Positions 53,709 through 62,310 are shown, numbered from the stretch's first letter. The stretch: 64,000 nt of DNA from Bacteroidia bacterium (GCA_016787705.1 JAEUTP010000004.1:1-64000), one strand, 5' to 3'. Numbers and translations are program-made. Notes: generated from the letters alone by a model not told the origin.

Positions 53709-56060
53709 TTATTGCTTTGTTTTTTTCTTATTATATAATGTAAAGGGCATTCGCAATCTAAAAGTTATATTTGTGCCTACAGCATCACTATAGTATCTGA
53801 ACCTATCTAAATAATCTCTGTAAATTGTATTTAAACCATTTGTAACAGATAAAGTAAAAATAAAAGGCTGGCGTTTTATTATTAAGGTGGTACTTAAATT
53901 ACCCCCCACTAAAAAATAGCTGTCGGGTGGAGGAGCAAAGTCAACATTAACAGGTACACGCGTTTGTTTTTTTACTGCTTGCGAAACCAACTCAACATAA
54001 CTGTCTTTAATGTTTTTTTTATCTTTAAAAGTATAACCTATTGTGCCTTCTAATCTATCAGCGGGCATGTATATCAGCGGTTGCTTGTCATCTAAATTAT
54101 ACCCACGCACGATCATGCTTCTTAATTTTAAATATAAATTAAACGGAAACAGATACTTTACCGAGCCATCGGTACCAAAAATATTGGCATTATTTTGTTT
54201 GTAATAAAAAACAGGAAAAGCTCCGCGAATTGTTAACTCTGGTCTATCGCCAGGAAAGTAGTAAATAAAATTATTAAAATAATAATTATAAACCGTGAAT
54301 TCGGTTTCAAATCGTTTGAAATTTAAACGTGTATTGCTTATAACATTAAACGATTTTTCTGTTTTTAGATTTTTATCACCGCGTTCAATTGTTGCTGTTC
54401 CATGATGCAAACCGTTTGTGTAAAGTTCGTTTACCGAAGGAGACCGCCATCCGTTTGATGCGTAGAAACTTGTTTTTAAATTACTAAATGGTTTATAAAT
54501 AAATCCTGCATTGCAGCTAAAGCCACGAAAAGAATTGTGATAACGTACAAATTGATTTTGCTCAAGCACGTATGGTGTAATATACCTTTCATCATAACGA
54601 ACCCCGGCTTCAAATTCTATTTTTGGAAGAATATATTTTTCAATTGCAAAAACTCCCCAGGTACCACTAAAAAATCCAGGTAGTAGATATCTTCCTGTGT
54701 AAGCATTTTCCTGATACATACCCTGGCCACCAAATTTTCCACTAAAGCGGTTTATGTAATCATGCTCCCATAAAATTTCACCATAGTGGGTTGTTAATCT
54801 GAAGTCATAATCGGGTAAATTAAGTTCAGCCAGCTGATTATTGCGAGGTTTGTGTTTATCATATTCCTGGCGTTTATTGTATTGATAGGCATAATTAGCA
54901 TAAAGTCTTGATCGTAAACCTGTATGAAAGTGGAAATTAAATTTTATTAATTCATGCTCCGAAATTTGTTTTGGTCTATCTATATCATAACTAAAAACTG
55001 CTAAAGAATCGGCCGGCTTAGAGCGATTAAATGCCGCCTGCAAGTCTGTTAAATTACCTATATGTGCACTCGAAAAAATACCGATTAATGAATTAAATTG
55101 ACTGTAAAATATTTCAGCATTAAATTTTTTGCCGTGATAAGCTAAAGCATAAGAGAAATTTTTTTCTTCAACACCTGTGTTTTTTAGATAATAGCCTGGT
55201 GTTTTCATATTCCCGCCCTGTTTAATAGTTCCCTGAACGCGCCAGCTAAAGCCCTTTAATTTATCAAAGTACCCCTGTAATTGTCCCGATGCAACTCCTG
55301 ATCTACCATTAGTTGCACCCGCAGTGTTAAACTCACCTGTTATTGAGGCCGAATCAGGAAGAGAATTAGGCTCTATTAATATTGCGCCACCAATAGCATC
55401 GCTGCCATAACGTACGGTAGAAGTACCTCTTATAACAGTAATTTTTTGTGCAATAAAAGGATCTATTTCCGGCGCATGTTCATTACCCCAGTTTTGCCCT
55501 TCTTGTCTTATACCATTATTTAATGTCATAATACGATAGCCTTGCATGCCGTTAATCATAGGCTTACTAATGGTGGCACCGTTATTAAAGGTTGTTATGC
55601 CATTGGCACTTTTTAAAACTTCACCCAGCGGCAATCCTTTGCTTTTATCGAGCTCTTTAATAGTTATAGTTTCCATAGCCTGCGGCAGCATCTCGTCAGA
55701 TTTTTTTTCAATAATTTCAATATCCTTAAGTTGATTATAACTATGAGGTAGATTAAAAATTATTTTTTTAGATTTATAAAGATCAATAGAAAAGATGGTG
55801 TCTTTACAGCCTACATGTTTAATTAAGATTTTGTAGTTGCCTTTACAAAGCTTATCGAAAATAAATTCGCCTTTCTCGTTGGTCTGAATTATGTTTTCAG
55901 GTGATAACAGTTTTACTACCGCAAAACCTAAGTGTTCGCTATTGTCATCATCTCTAACTATTCCTTTTAGCTGTAGATCGCAATTTTGCGAATGAAACAG
56001 CAAGCTAATAAATAGCAATATAAATACTAATATTCGTTTATTAATAAACATAAAAATCAA
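53709..56060 (-). CDS. TonB-dependent outer membrane receptor
   Basis: 783 residues. Signal peptide, then a carboxypeptidase-like regulatory domain (LKGIVRDDDNSEHLGFAVVK), the plug (LPLGEVLKSANGITTFNNGA, VRYGSDAIGGAILIEPNSLP near residue 220) and a 22-strand barrel ending TNITFRLRMPFTLYNK. TonB-dependent receptors import iron complexes, vitamin B12, sugars or metals. The flanking Cys/His-rich small proteins point to a metal ligand, but this is inference. It is 25 bp upstream of the lipoprotein gene on the same strand. Confidence 0.93.
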   Translation of the reverse strand: MIFMFINKRILVFILLFISLLFHSQNCDLQLKGIVRDDDNSEHLGFAVVKLLSPENIIQTNEKGEFIFDKLCKGNYKILIKHVGCKDTIFSIDLYKSKKIIFNLPHSYNQLKDIEIIEKKSDEMLPQAMETITIKELDKSKGLPLGEVLKSANGITTFNNGATISKPMINGMQGYRIMTLNNGIRQEGQNWGNEHAPEIDPFIAQKITVIRGTSTVRYGSDAIGGAILIEPNSLPDSASITGEFNTAGATNGRSGVASGQLQGYFDKLKGFSWRVQGTIKQGGNMKTPGYYLKNTGVEEKNFSYALAYHGKKFNAEIFYSQFNSLIGIFSSAHIGNLTDLQAAFNRSKPADSLAVFSYDIDRPKQISEHELIKFNFHFHTGLRSRLYANYAYQYNKRQEYDKHKPRNNQLAELNLPDYDFRLTTHYGEILWEHDYINRFSGKFGGQGMYQENAYTGRYLLPGFFSGTWGVFAIEKYILPKIEFEAGVRYDERYITPYVLEQNQFVRYHNSFRGFSCNAGFIYKPFSNLKTSFYASNGWRSPSVNELYTNGLHHGTATIERGDKNLKTEKSFNVISNTRLNFKRFETEFTVYNYYFNNFIYYFPGDRPELTIRGAFPVFYYKQNNANIFGTDGSVKYLFPFNLYLKLRSMIVRGYNLDDKQPLIYMPADRLEGTIGYTFKDKKNIKDSYVELVSQAVKKQTRVPVNVDFAPPPDSYFLVGGNLSTTLIIKRQPFIFTLSVTNGLNTIYRDYLDRFRYYSDAVGTNITFRLRMPFTLYNKKKTKQ

Positions 56061-56110
56061 CGCCTTGGCATTGCAAAATAAATTGTAAAAAAAATAGAAT
56101 TAAACCTGTA

Positions 56111-56443
56111 TTAAAGGTTTACAGGCGGTGCCCGAGCAGGAAGCTGCGTTTGCGCTAAATGAAAATAAGAACTTTCAAATTTTGTAAGCAATTCATTTTC
56201 TAAAACCAGATCGGCTTTTTTGAATGCAACAAATTCAGGAATATCATAAACAGGTGCGTTGGTTTGAAAAACATCACAATGGGTATGCCTTGCTTCTACA
56301 TTAGTGGTTTTACTATGATGATCGAAATGACAATCTGTATCTTCATGATCTGCAAATATCTCGTGCGAAAGAGAAGCGGGTAAAATTACCCAGCTAAAAA
56401 CAAGCAATAAAAAGAAAGCTATATGTTTTTTAAATTTTTGCAC
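56111..56443 (-). CDS. Small His/Cys-rich exported protein with C-terminal RAPP motif
   Basis: 110 residues if it starts at GTG 56443, where a signal peptide begins (VQKFKKHIAFFLLLVFSWVI) and a TATCTTTA box lies 3 bp upstream. An ATG at 56506 would add 21 residues with a second hydrophobic stretch. The mature part has HEDTDCHFDHHSK and ARHTHCDVF, suggesting metal binding, and the tail RAPPVNL. It is first in the TonB receptor unit and resembles the small protein at its other end. Start uncertain, product likely real. Confidence 0.6.
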   Translation of the reverse strand: MQKFKKHIAFFLLLVFSWVILPASLSHEIFADHEDTDCHFDHHSKTTNVEARHTHCDVFQTNAPVYDIPEFVAFKKADLVLENELLTKFESSYFHLAQTQLPARAPPVNL

Positions 56444-56516
56444 GGTTAAAGATACAAAAAAATATTTAACTATAAAAGTGTATATTAGAATTATGTTTAA
56501 CAGCATTTATAATTAA

Positions 56517-57926
56517 ATGAAAATACGTAGTATAAAGATCCTCTTCTTCTATTTTTTTTCTTTTGTTGTTCACGCCCAGCAAAATCCAATAGATTCTTTA
56601 TTAAATAAATTAAAAACAAGTGAGGAAGATACCAATAAGGTTATTTTACTTTTTAATTTATCTGAAATTTGCGATGAAAAAGATATTTTAAACTATGCCG
56701 AACCCGCATTAAAATTGGCAGAAAAGCTGGGTTATAAGCGTGGTATGGCAAATGCATTAAACAACATTGCTTATGCTTACGGACACCAGGGTAATGTTGC
56801 CCGCGCATTAGTATTATATAATCAAAGTCTTGAATTAAATTTAGAAATCGGAAATGAATCCGGGGCGGCCAACTGCTATTATTTTATTGGCGATCTGTAT
56901 CAAAACCGTGGTAATTCAAAAAACTCGTTGATCTTTTATCAGAAAAGCTTAACTATTCGCGAAAAACAAAAAGACCTACAAGGCATAGCCCGAATCTACG
57001 ATCAAATGGGAAATATTTATTCGGAATTTAATAATTTTAAAGTGGCACTGGATTATTTGAAAAAAAGTCTTGCAATAAACTTAAAAATAAATGATGAAGT
57101 TGGCCTTGCCTTATGTTATAACGACATTGGAGTTTTGTACCATAAACAAAAAAATTACTCCAAGGCACTGTACTTTTATAAAAAGAGTATGCAGATACTT
57201 GAAAAGCGCAGTGATAAAGTCGGCATCGCCCGATCTTTAAATAACATTGCGGGTATTTACCAGGCCTCGGGCAATTCAGTAAAGGCGCTTGAATATTATT
57301 TTAAAAGCCTTGAAATTGTTGAATCGATTGACTTTAAGCATGGCTTGGCACAGGCACTAAATAATATTGCTTCTATATATATTGATAATAATGAAAATGA
57401 GAAAGCGGAGCCTTTTGCAATACGGTCATATAAAATAAGTGAAGAGATAGGATATCCACAGAATATTTTAGGGGCCGCTGAAAAGCTCTCAATTTTATAT
57501 AAGCGACAAGGGAAATTTAAAGAAGCATTTGAGATGATGATGGTAGTAAAAAAAATGACAGACAAAGTAAATAGCGAAGAATCGTTAAAGGCGACTTTAC
57601 AATACGAATTTGATAAAAAAGAGGAACTGGTAAAAGCAGAACAGCAAAAAAGAGATGAGATTACCGCGCGCGAAAAACAAAAACAGAGAATTATTATTTT
57701 TGCTACCAGTTTGGTTTTATTATTGGTGGTAATTTTTTCGGTGATATTATTTAGCCGTTACAAGCTTATTCAGGGGCAAAAAATTATTATCGAAAAACAA
57801 AAAAAATTGGTAGAGGATAAACAAAAAGATATTTTAGACAGTATTAAATACGCCAAGCGTATTCAAACATCTTTATTACCAATGGAAAAATATCTTGAAA
57901 AAACGTTTAAAAGACTAAAAGAGTAA
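56517..57926 (+). CDS. TPR protein with membrane helix, phosphatase domain absent
   Basis: 469 residues. Signal peptide (1-21), then about seven tetratricopeptide repeats (residues 60-340), with motifs such as ALNNIAYAYGHQGNVARALV and ALCYNDIGVLYHKQKNYSKA. One TM helix follows (IIIFATSLVLLLVVIFSVIL, about 395-415), then a coiled coil to DSIKYAKRIQTSLLPMEKYL. In many Bacteroidota relatives this YAKRIQ linker leads into a SpoIIE/PP2C phosphatase. Here the protein stops about 15 residues later, so the output domain is missing. Confidence 0.85.
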   Translation: MKIRSIKILFFYFFSFVVHAQQNPIDSLLNKLKTSEEDTNKVILLFNLSEICDEKDILNYAEPALKLAEKLGYKRGMANALNNIAYAYGHQGNVARALVLYNQSLELNLEIGNESGAANCYYFIGDLYQNRGNSKNSLIFYQKSLTIREKQKDLQGIARIYDQMGNIYSEFNNFKVALDYLKKSLAINLKINDEVGLALCYNDIGVLYHKQKNYSKALYFYKKSMQILEKRSDKVGIARSLNNIAGIYQASGNSVKALEYYFKSLEIVESIDFKHGLAQALNNIASIYIDNNENEKAEPFAIRSYKISEEIGYPQNILGAAEKLSILYKRQGKFKEAFEMMMVVKKMTDKVNSEESLKATLQYEFDKKEELVKAEQQKRDEITAREKQKQRIIIFATSLVLLLVVIFSVILFSRYKLIQGQKIIIEKQKKLVEDKQKDILDSIKYAKRIQTSLLPMEKYLEKTFKRLKE

Positions 57927-57927
57927 A

Positions 57928-58440
57928 TTATGCTTTAGGCAATAATTTTTCATAAGCTTTTCTGATTCCGTCCCGTAGCATTACTTCGCCGCAGTAGCTA
58001 TAACCGCAGTTTTCAAAGGTTTTTAGCATGGCAGGGTTATCAAAGTTGGTATCTACTTTAACGCTGTAAATATTATTTTTTAATGCAATATCTTCTGTGA
58101 AGGTCATGATGAGTTTTGCAAGACCTTTACCACTTTGTTTATCTGAAATAGCAATACGGTGAATCACAATAAATTCTCTTTTAGATAGCCAGGCGCCTTT
58201 TATATCATTATACGCCGGCTCATCATTAAATATAACAGCAGCATAGCCCATAATTTCATCGTTACCCGTTAAAACATAAGCAATGCCTTTTTCAATATCG
58301 CTTTTTATTATTTCTTCATTCGGATAACCATCCTGCCATTGTTTGCTGCCGTCGTTCTTTCTGCGCATTATGGCTTGCTGCAGTATCTCCCAAATTTGTG
58401 GTACTTCTGTTAATACGGCTTTTCTAAAATTGTAGTTCAT
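57928..58440 (-). CDS. GNAT family N-acetyltransferase
   Basis: 170 residues, full GNAT fold: NFRKAVLTEVPQIWEILQQA, GYAAVIFNDEPAYNDIKGAW, the acetyl-CoA loop IAISDKQSGKGLAKLIMTF (Q/RxxGxG/A) and YSVKVDTNFDNPAMLKTFEN near the C-terminus. The acceptor substrate is unknown. First gene after the stop of the converging TPR gene (1 bp gap). Confidence 0.87.
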   Translation of the reverse strand: MNYNFRKAVLTEVPQIWEILQQAIMRRKNDGSKQWQDGYPNEEIIKSDIEKGIAYVLTGNDEIMGYAAVIFNDEPAYNDIKGAWLSKREFIVIHRIAISDKQSGKGLAKLIMTFTEDIALKNNIYSVKVDTNFDNPAMLKTFENCGYSYCGEVMLRDGIRKAYEKLLPKA

Positions 58441-58451
58441 TTTATTAAATT

Positions 58452-59219
58452 TTATATTTTTCTTTTAATATTGTAAACAGTGTCGCATAAATAAATACCA
58501 ATTGAGCTTTTGTGAAGGTCTTTTTGTATGCTATCTTTAAGTCCTTTAAAATAGTTAATATCCTCTGTTTTTACCCAAACAGTATCGTTGTAAGGAAAAT
58601 AATAAATAGTCTTATCATTTTCCCTTACAATAAATATTCCAGCGCCTGAACTATCTTGAATAAAATTGAATTTATATAATTCATTTGTTAATACCCTGAT
58701 TTCTCCTTCTTCAAATTGATCAGGATAATATGCAATTGAATTATTACCCCTGGCAAATGTTTCATTTTTTGTTTCTTTGTTTTCAAATTGGTCATTAATG
58801 TAATACGGAATGGCGATCAATACTAACAAAATTAATAAACTAAATATTCCAACAAATAATCCCCGCCAATTTGAATATGGAGTATTGCCATTTTGTATAT
58901 ATTCTTCAATTTTTTTTTCCTGGTATTTATTCATAAATGAAATCGAAATAACAAGAGAAAGTAATCCAAAAACAAAGTTTGGCAACTCAGGAAATACAAA
59001 ATCTGATAAAAAGATCAATACGAAAAAAAACACTAAGAAAAGCCAAGTAAGTTTAGCTTTTCTCTTATCTCCCAATACTTTAAAATTGCGGCTAATAATA
59101 TAGGCTGCTGCGAAAGGGCCGCCGACTATAATAGCCAAAAGAAGGCCTCTGCTTTTATAAAGCTTTCCATTATAAATTCTTTTTTCAGAATTATCTTCGT
59201 TTATAATTTCTTCGGTCAT
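58452..59219 (-). CDS. Membrane protein of unknown function
   Basis: 255 residues. Four predicted helices (about 27-45, 56-75, 80-96, 122-142) are followed by a soluble domain of about 110 residues (VLTNELYKFNFIQDSSGAG, IFIVRENDKTIYYFPYNDTV). No family is recognised. It lies 11 bp upstream of the GNAT gene and may be in the same transcript. Confidence 0.65.
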   Translation of the reverse strand: MTEEIINEDNSEKRIYNGKLYKSRGLLLAIIVGGPFAAAYIISRNFKVLGDKRKAKLTWLFLVFFFVLIFLSDFVFPELPNFVFGLLSLVISISFMNKYQEKKIEEYIQNGNTPYSNWRGLFVGIFSLLILLVLIAIPYYINDQFENKETKNETFARGNNSIAYYPDQFEEGEIRVLTNELYKFNFIQDSSGAGIFIVRENDKTIYYFPYNDTVWVKTEDINYFKGLKDSIQKDLHKSSIGIYLCDTVYNIKRKI

Positions 59220-59271
59220 TTTAAAGTTACAGCGCTATTACGGCAATCAAAGTTATGATTAATAGATTTAA

Positions 59272-59712
59272 TTAATGTAAACTAATAACCCTGGTGATTG
59301 TCCATTTATTATTTTTGTTTCGCCAGATGATCACAAATTTACTTGGCTTGGATGTAGTATCTTTTTCATGGTTGTTGTGAAAAGTGTGCGATCCTAATTC
59401 AACAGCACCATAGCCGGGAATTGGCGATACTTCAATACTTCCTTTTACCAACTCTCGTGTAACTTTGCCGCAAATAAATTTTTTTGTGCCTTCTAGTATT
59501 TCTTTTTTAGAATTACTTAAACCTCCTTTATCATGAAAAAATTCAATACTGTCTGAATAATATTTTTCCTGCGTAGCAATATCGCAAGTGTTGTAAGCAT
59601 GAAAAAATATACTGTCTAATTTTGTAATTGTTTTGTACAGGCTTTCAGACTGAGCTTTAAGTGAAATACCACTTGCTAAAAAAGCTAAAAATAATAAGAA
59701 TTTTTTGTTCAT
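59272..59712 (-). CDS. NTF2-like (DUF4440-type) exported protein
   Basis: 146 residues with signal peptide (MNKKFLLFLAFLASGISLKA, then QS). The body fits the SnoaL/DUF4440 cone fold: FHAYNTCDIATQEKYYSDSI, EFFHDKGGLSNSKKEILEG and FVIIWRNKNNKWTITRVIS. Binding or enzymatic role unknown. The intergenic repeat A lies directly upstream. Confidence 0.75.
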   Translation of the reverse strand: MNKKFLLFLAFLASGISLKAQSESLYKTITKLDSIFFHAYNTCDIATQEKYYSDSIEFFHDKGGLSNSKKEILEGTKKFICGKVTRELVKGSIEVSPIPGYGAVELGSHTFHNNHEKDTTSKPSKFVIIWRNKNNKWTITRVISLH

Positions 59713-59729
59713 GTTTTTTTTGCTTGAAG

Positions 59730-59914
59730 TATAACGTTCCCATGCAATGTGCAGGTTGCTTTGCGAAACACCACCTGTCTAAACCCTTAAACGGTTATAT
59801 GAAGATACAAATGTTTTTTAGTGAGGACAAATGAAAATTAAATTTGCGCCTTAGTAACCACTTTTCCGCACCGCCTGCTTATGTTTATTTGCTTTTAGGC
59901 GGTTGCTGTTTTAC
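59730..59914. repeat. Intergenic repeat A (diverged copy)
   Basis: About 185 bp, between the genes at 59272 and 59911. It shares with copies B and C a left end with TAACG and GCAAT near CAGG, a central GAAGATACAAATGTTT-like block, and a right end with TTGCTGTTTTA. It also holds a 7-bp hairpin (ACCGCCT 59870-59876 and AGGCGGT 59897-59903) and an inverted TATAACG/CGGTTATA pair (59730-59736 and 59792-59799). It overlaps the stop of the upstream gene. Confidence 0.55.
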
Positions 59915-60399
59915 AATGATGTTTTATTAGCGCTGAGTTTTTTTAATATTATTCCTCTTACCTGATAAAATCTTTCAGGGTAATAAAAATGAATTTCGCC
60001 GTCAAATTTCTTTATGAGCTGTAATTCATTTCCGCCAATTAATTTTTTCGTTTTAACCTCCCACGGAATTGTTTCGTATTCCTTTAGTTTAATAGAGTCT
60101 GGGTTTCTTCTGTCTGCAAATTTAAAATACACAGCGTAGCCACCCCTCCATGGGTTTGGCCAATTTCCCAACTCCAATTCAGAAAAATTATTTTTAATCC
60201 GCCCTAAGGTGTCACCTTTTAAAATGTCACGCAGGGTGAAATTAGTAGTATGATTTTTTCGCATATAGTCTCTGATTAGATAAGAAAGCACAACAACGTC
60301 TTTGTTCTCATCTGCTATAGCTCTCATTTTAGCTGTCTGCTCAGCAGTTCTGCAACCTGCACACAGAATCAATAAGAAAGTAATAATTCGAAAAATCAT
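59911..60399 (-). CDS. Small lipoprotein of unknown function
   Basis: 162 residues with signal peptide and a lipobox-like end (LLILCAGCRTAEQ, Cys at residue 16). A charged body follows (DYMRKNHTTNFTLRDILKGD, GGYAVYFKFADRRNPDSIKL). No family is recognised. It lies between intergenic repeats A and B. Confidence 0.65.
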   Translation of the reverse strand: MIFRIITFLLILCAGCRTAEQTAKMRAIADENKDVVVLSYLIRDYMRKNHTTNFTLRDILKGDTLGRIKNNFSELELGNWPNPWRGGYAVYFKFADRRNPDSIKLKEYETIPWEVKTKKLIGGNELQLIKKFDGEIHFYYPERFYQVRGIILKKLSANKTSL

Positions 60400-60452
60400 G
60401 ATTGTTTAATATATTAAATTGTATATCATAACTGTAGCAAATGGTAGTGCGA

Positions 60453-60626
60453 ACTAACGGTTTGCAATCAGGCGCATGCGAGATTATGAAACACTATCTG
60501 CCGAAACGTTAATATAAAGATATGTGTTTATTAGCCTTTTGCAAAATGAAAATAATTGTCAGCGAAGCGACCTTGAATTTGCAAAAGCCTTATTAGTCCG
60601 CCCGCTTGCGCTTGCTTGCTGTCAGT
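60453..60626. repeat. Intergenic repeat B
   Basis: 174 bp with imperfect terminal inverted repeats: left end begins ACTAACGGTTTGCAATCAGG (60453 on), right end is TGCGCTTGCTTGCTGTCAGT (60607-60626). Two internal TTTGCAAAA motifs face each other (60537-60546 and near 60579-60587). It aligns along its length with copy C. Confidence 0.75.
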
Positions 60627-60629
60627 GGC
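60619..60629. repeat. Left member of inverted repeat around the gene at 60636
   Basis: CTGTCAGTGGC, matched by the inverted copy GCCACTAACAG at 61130-61140 (10 of 11 bases). The pair brackets one gene. Confidence 0.6.
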
Positions 60630-60635
60630 AGTTAA

Positions 60636-61118
60636 TTAAGGTCCTATTGCTCTGAGAGTCACTCGATAGGGTGTTGTCCAGTCAAATGAATTGTCGATAG
60701 GAATATTATAACCAAAATTAAGACTAAAATAATAAAAACAGAGTCCGATTTCAGGTGTTATTGTATTACTTGTTATATTATTTATTTTTCTATATGAATA
60801 TTCTAAACTTATGATCGGTCCAACCATTTTTTTGATTGGCTTATAATAGCTTAATAATAATACTGGCGAAATATAAGTTGCCGTCCTTTTTTGAAATTGA
60901 ATTAACCCGCAAATAGAAAACAGTTCTCTCTTTTTTTTAAACCCAATTCTTTGTCCAATTTGAAACAAAAATTCATTTTGATAAACAATTCCAGATGGTC
61001 CATGTTGTGGAGTATATCCAAATTTCCAAGGCACGCCCTTGTCATCTTTGAGGTCCTGTCCCTTGACTATAAAGAAAGTAAAAAGAAATAATATTAAAAG
61101 TCTATGTCTCAGGGTCAT
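60636..61118 (-). CDS. Small exported protein, barrel-like
   Basis: 160 residues with signal peptide (MTLRHRLLILFLFTFFIVKG). The rest shows alternating strands (NEFLFQIGQRIGFKK, FSICGLIQFQKRTATYISPV, GPIISLEYSYRK, IGLCFYYFSLNFGYNIPI), suggesting a small outer membrane barrel. No family is recognised. It sits between intergenic repeats B and C and between the CTGTyAGTGGC inverted pair. Confidence 0.62.
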   Translation of the reverse strand: MTLRHRLLILFLFTFFIVKGQDLKDDKGVPWKFGYTPQHGPSGIVYQNEFLFQIGQRIGFKKKRELFSICGLIQFQKRTATYISPVLLLSYYKPIKKMVGPIISLEYSYRKINNITSNTITPEIGLCFYYFSLNFGYNIPIDNSFDWTTPYRVTLRAIGP

Positions 61119-61129
61119 TTTTTTTAATT

Positions 61130-61140
61130 GCCACTAACAG
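61130..61140. repeat. Right member of inverted repeat around the gene at 60636
   Basis: GCCACTAACAG, inverted copy of 60619-60629. It overlaps the left end of repeat C. Confidence 0.6.
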
Positions 61141-61282
61141 TTTGCAAGCAGGCACAGTAACGAAATGTTTGTTTAAAGATACTAATGTTTGTTGCTTTTG
61201 CAAAAATGAAAAACTTGTCTACTGAAAATTTTTGCAAAAGTTATTACCTCGTCCGCGCAAATTGTGCTTGCTTGCTGTTATA
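61133..61282. repeat. Intergenic repeat C
   Basis: 150 bp with imperfect terminal inverted repeats: left ACTAACAGTTTGCAAGCAGG (61133 on), right TGTGCTTGCTTGCTGTTATA (61263-61282). An inner stem CTTTTGCAAAAA pairs with TTTTTGCAAAAG around a short loop. The unit could form a long cruciform, with a TATCTTTA-like box on the minus strand in the internal bulge. Strong alignment with copy B (about 20 of 24 bases at the left end). Confidence 0.75.
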
Positions 61283-61294
61283 ACCAGTACGGCG
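61277..61294. repeat. Terminal inverted repeat, left, of a 915-bp unit
   Basis: GTTATAACCAGTACGGCG. The inverted partner is at 62174-62191, matching 17 of 18 bases. The pair encloses the YwqK-like gene. Confidence 0.7.
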
Positions 61295-61328
61295 CACCCA
61301 GCTTGCGTTTTGTTTAAGTGCTGTCGAA

Positions 61329-62141
61329 TTAATAATTAATTGTTTTAATAATTTCGTCTTTGTCGTAAAATATTTCTTTTTCTAATTCCCCTGATTTATT
61401 ATAGTACGACCATTTACCAATTTTAAATGCATTTCTATAACCAGCCTTTAATATCGAACGATATTCGTTTTCTGCTTCGTATTGCCCAGTAATTTTAATA
61501 ACTCCGTTATCGTGAAATTCTTTGAATTCGTCAACTAATGAATAATTAAACCAAAATCTATCTTGTAATATTTTACCATTTTCATAGTAAAGAATTTCAT
61601 GCACCTTATTTTCCCAATCAACTTTGTGAGGATCGAACATTTTTTGTCCGTTTTTGTAATATTTTTCAAGGAAAAATAAGTTTAGGCCTTTTTCTTGAAG
61701 TTTTGCTTCTAATTTACCATTGTCATAATACATTAATGTTACACAAGTGTCATTATTGCATTTTCGACTAAGTTTTAACTGTTTATTTTTATGGTATTTC
61801 GTTCCTTCCCAAAGTTCAGCATTGCCGTTCTTTTTGCTATAATAAATTTGTTTTACTTGACCGTTTTCGAACCACTCTCTTATCGTGTCCATTAAACCTT
61901 TGCTGTCACAGTTAAATTCTGAAGCAAGTTTTTTCTTTTTATCGTCGTAGTATATCCTGAATTTTTTATTTTCTTTTTCTTTATTTGAAATTTTGAGAAA
62001 GTAATTTATTTCGGAGGTGTCTTGAAAGGTTTTAAAAACACCAACTTTTGCAGTGTCCGAAATAACGTAGTCAATTGTCTGAGCACTAAGTTGTCCGAGT
62101 GAGAGTAGAAGTAGTATGAAACTGAGCGTTTTTAAATTCAT
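61329..62141 (-). CDS. YwqK/MORN-variant repeat protein, exported
   Basis: 270 residues with signal peptide (LSFILLLLSLGQLSAQ). MORN-variant repeats follow from about residue 70: REWFENGQVKQIYYSKKNG, KYHKNKQLKLSRK, MYYDNGKLEAKL, KYYKNGQKMF, LYYENGKILQ, EFHDNGVIKITGQY and SYYNKSGELEKEIFYD. Such YwqK-family proteins are called antitoxin-like in databases, but no toxin gene is seen here. The gene is enclosed by an 18-bp inverted repeat pair (61277-61294 and 62174-62191). Confidence 0.82.
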   Translation of the reverse strand: MNLKTLSFILLLLSLGQLSAQTIDYVISDTAKVGVFKTFQDTSEINYFLKISNKEKENKKFRIYYDDKKKKLASEFNCDSKGLMDTIREWFENGQVKQIYYSKKNGNAELWEGTKYHKNKQLKLSRKCNNDTCVTLMYYDNGKLEAKLQEKGLNLFFLEKYYKNGQKMFDPHKVDWENKVHEILYYENGKILQDRFWFNYSLVDEFKEFHDNGVIKITGQYEAENEYRSILKAGYRNAFKIGKWSYYNKSGELEKEIFYDKDEIIKTINY

Positions 62142-62173
62142 TTAAAATGTTTTTGTCTACCGAAATGTTTGTC

Positions 62174-62191
62174 CGCCGTATTGGTTATAAC
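62174..62191. repeat. Terminal inverted repeat, right, of a 915-bp unit
   Basis: CGCCGTATTGGTTATAAC, inverted partner of 61277-61294. Confidence 0.7.
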
Positions 62192-62279
62192 TACCCGCTA
62201 AGCGCCATAAAGCCGCTTCCAAACAATTACAAACGCTTAAAAACGGCTAGCCGGTTTACTTTACCAAATATAATAAATA

Positions 62280-62310
62280 AAAAAGCCTTCTGCATAACAG
62301 AAGGCTTTTT
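62280..62310 (-). terminator. Rho-independent terminator of the PD40 gene
   Basis: A perfect 13-bp stem (62280-62292 with 62298-62310) and a 5-nt loop. Read on the minus strand it is followed by a T-rich tract, 38 bp past the stop of the gene at 62348. Confidence 0.85.

Noticed and set aside
53414-53793. Overlapping plus-strand frames over the lipoprotein and receptor genes
   Set aside because: They arise from low-complexity Ala/Thr/Lys-rich codons on the other strand.
59713-61328. True integron with attC sites
   Set aside because: The repeat ends only loosely fit RYYYAAC/GTTRRRY and no IntI is present, so only an integron-like array is claimed.
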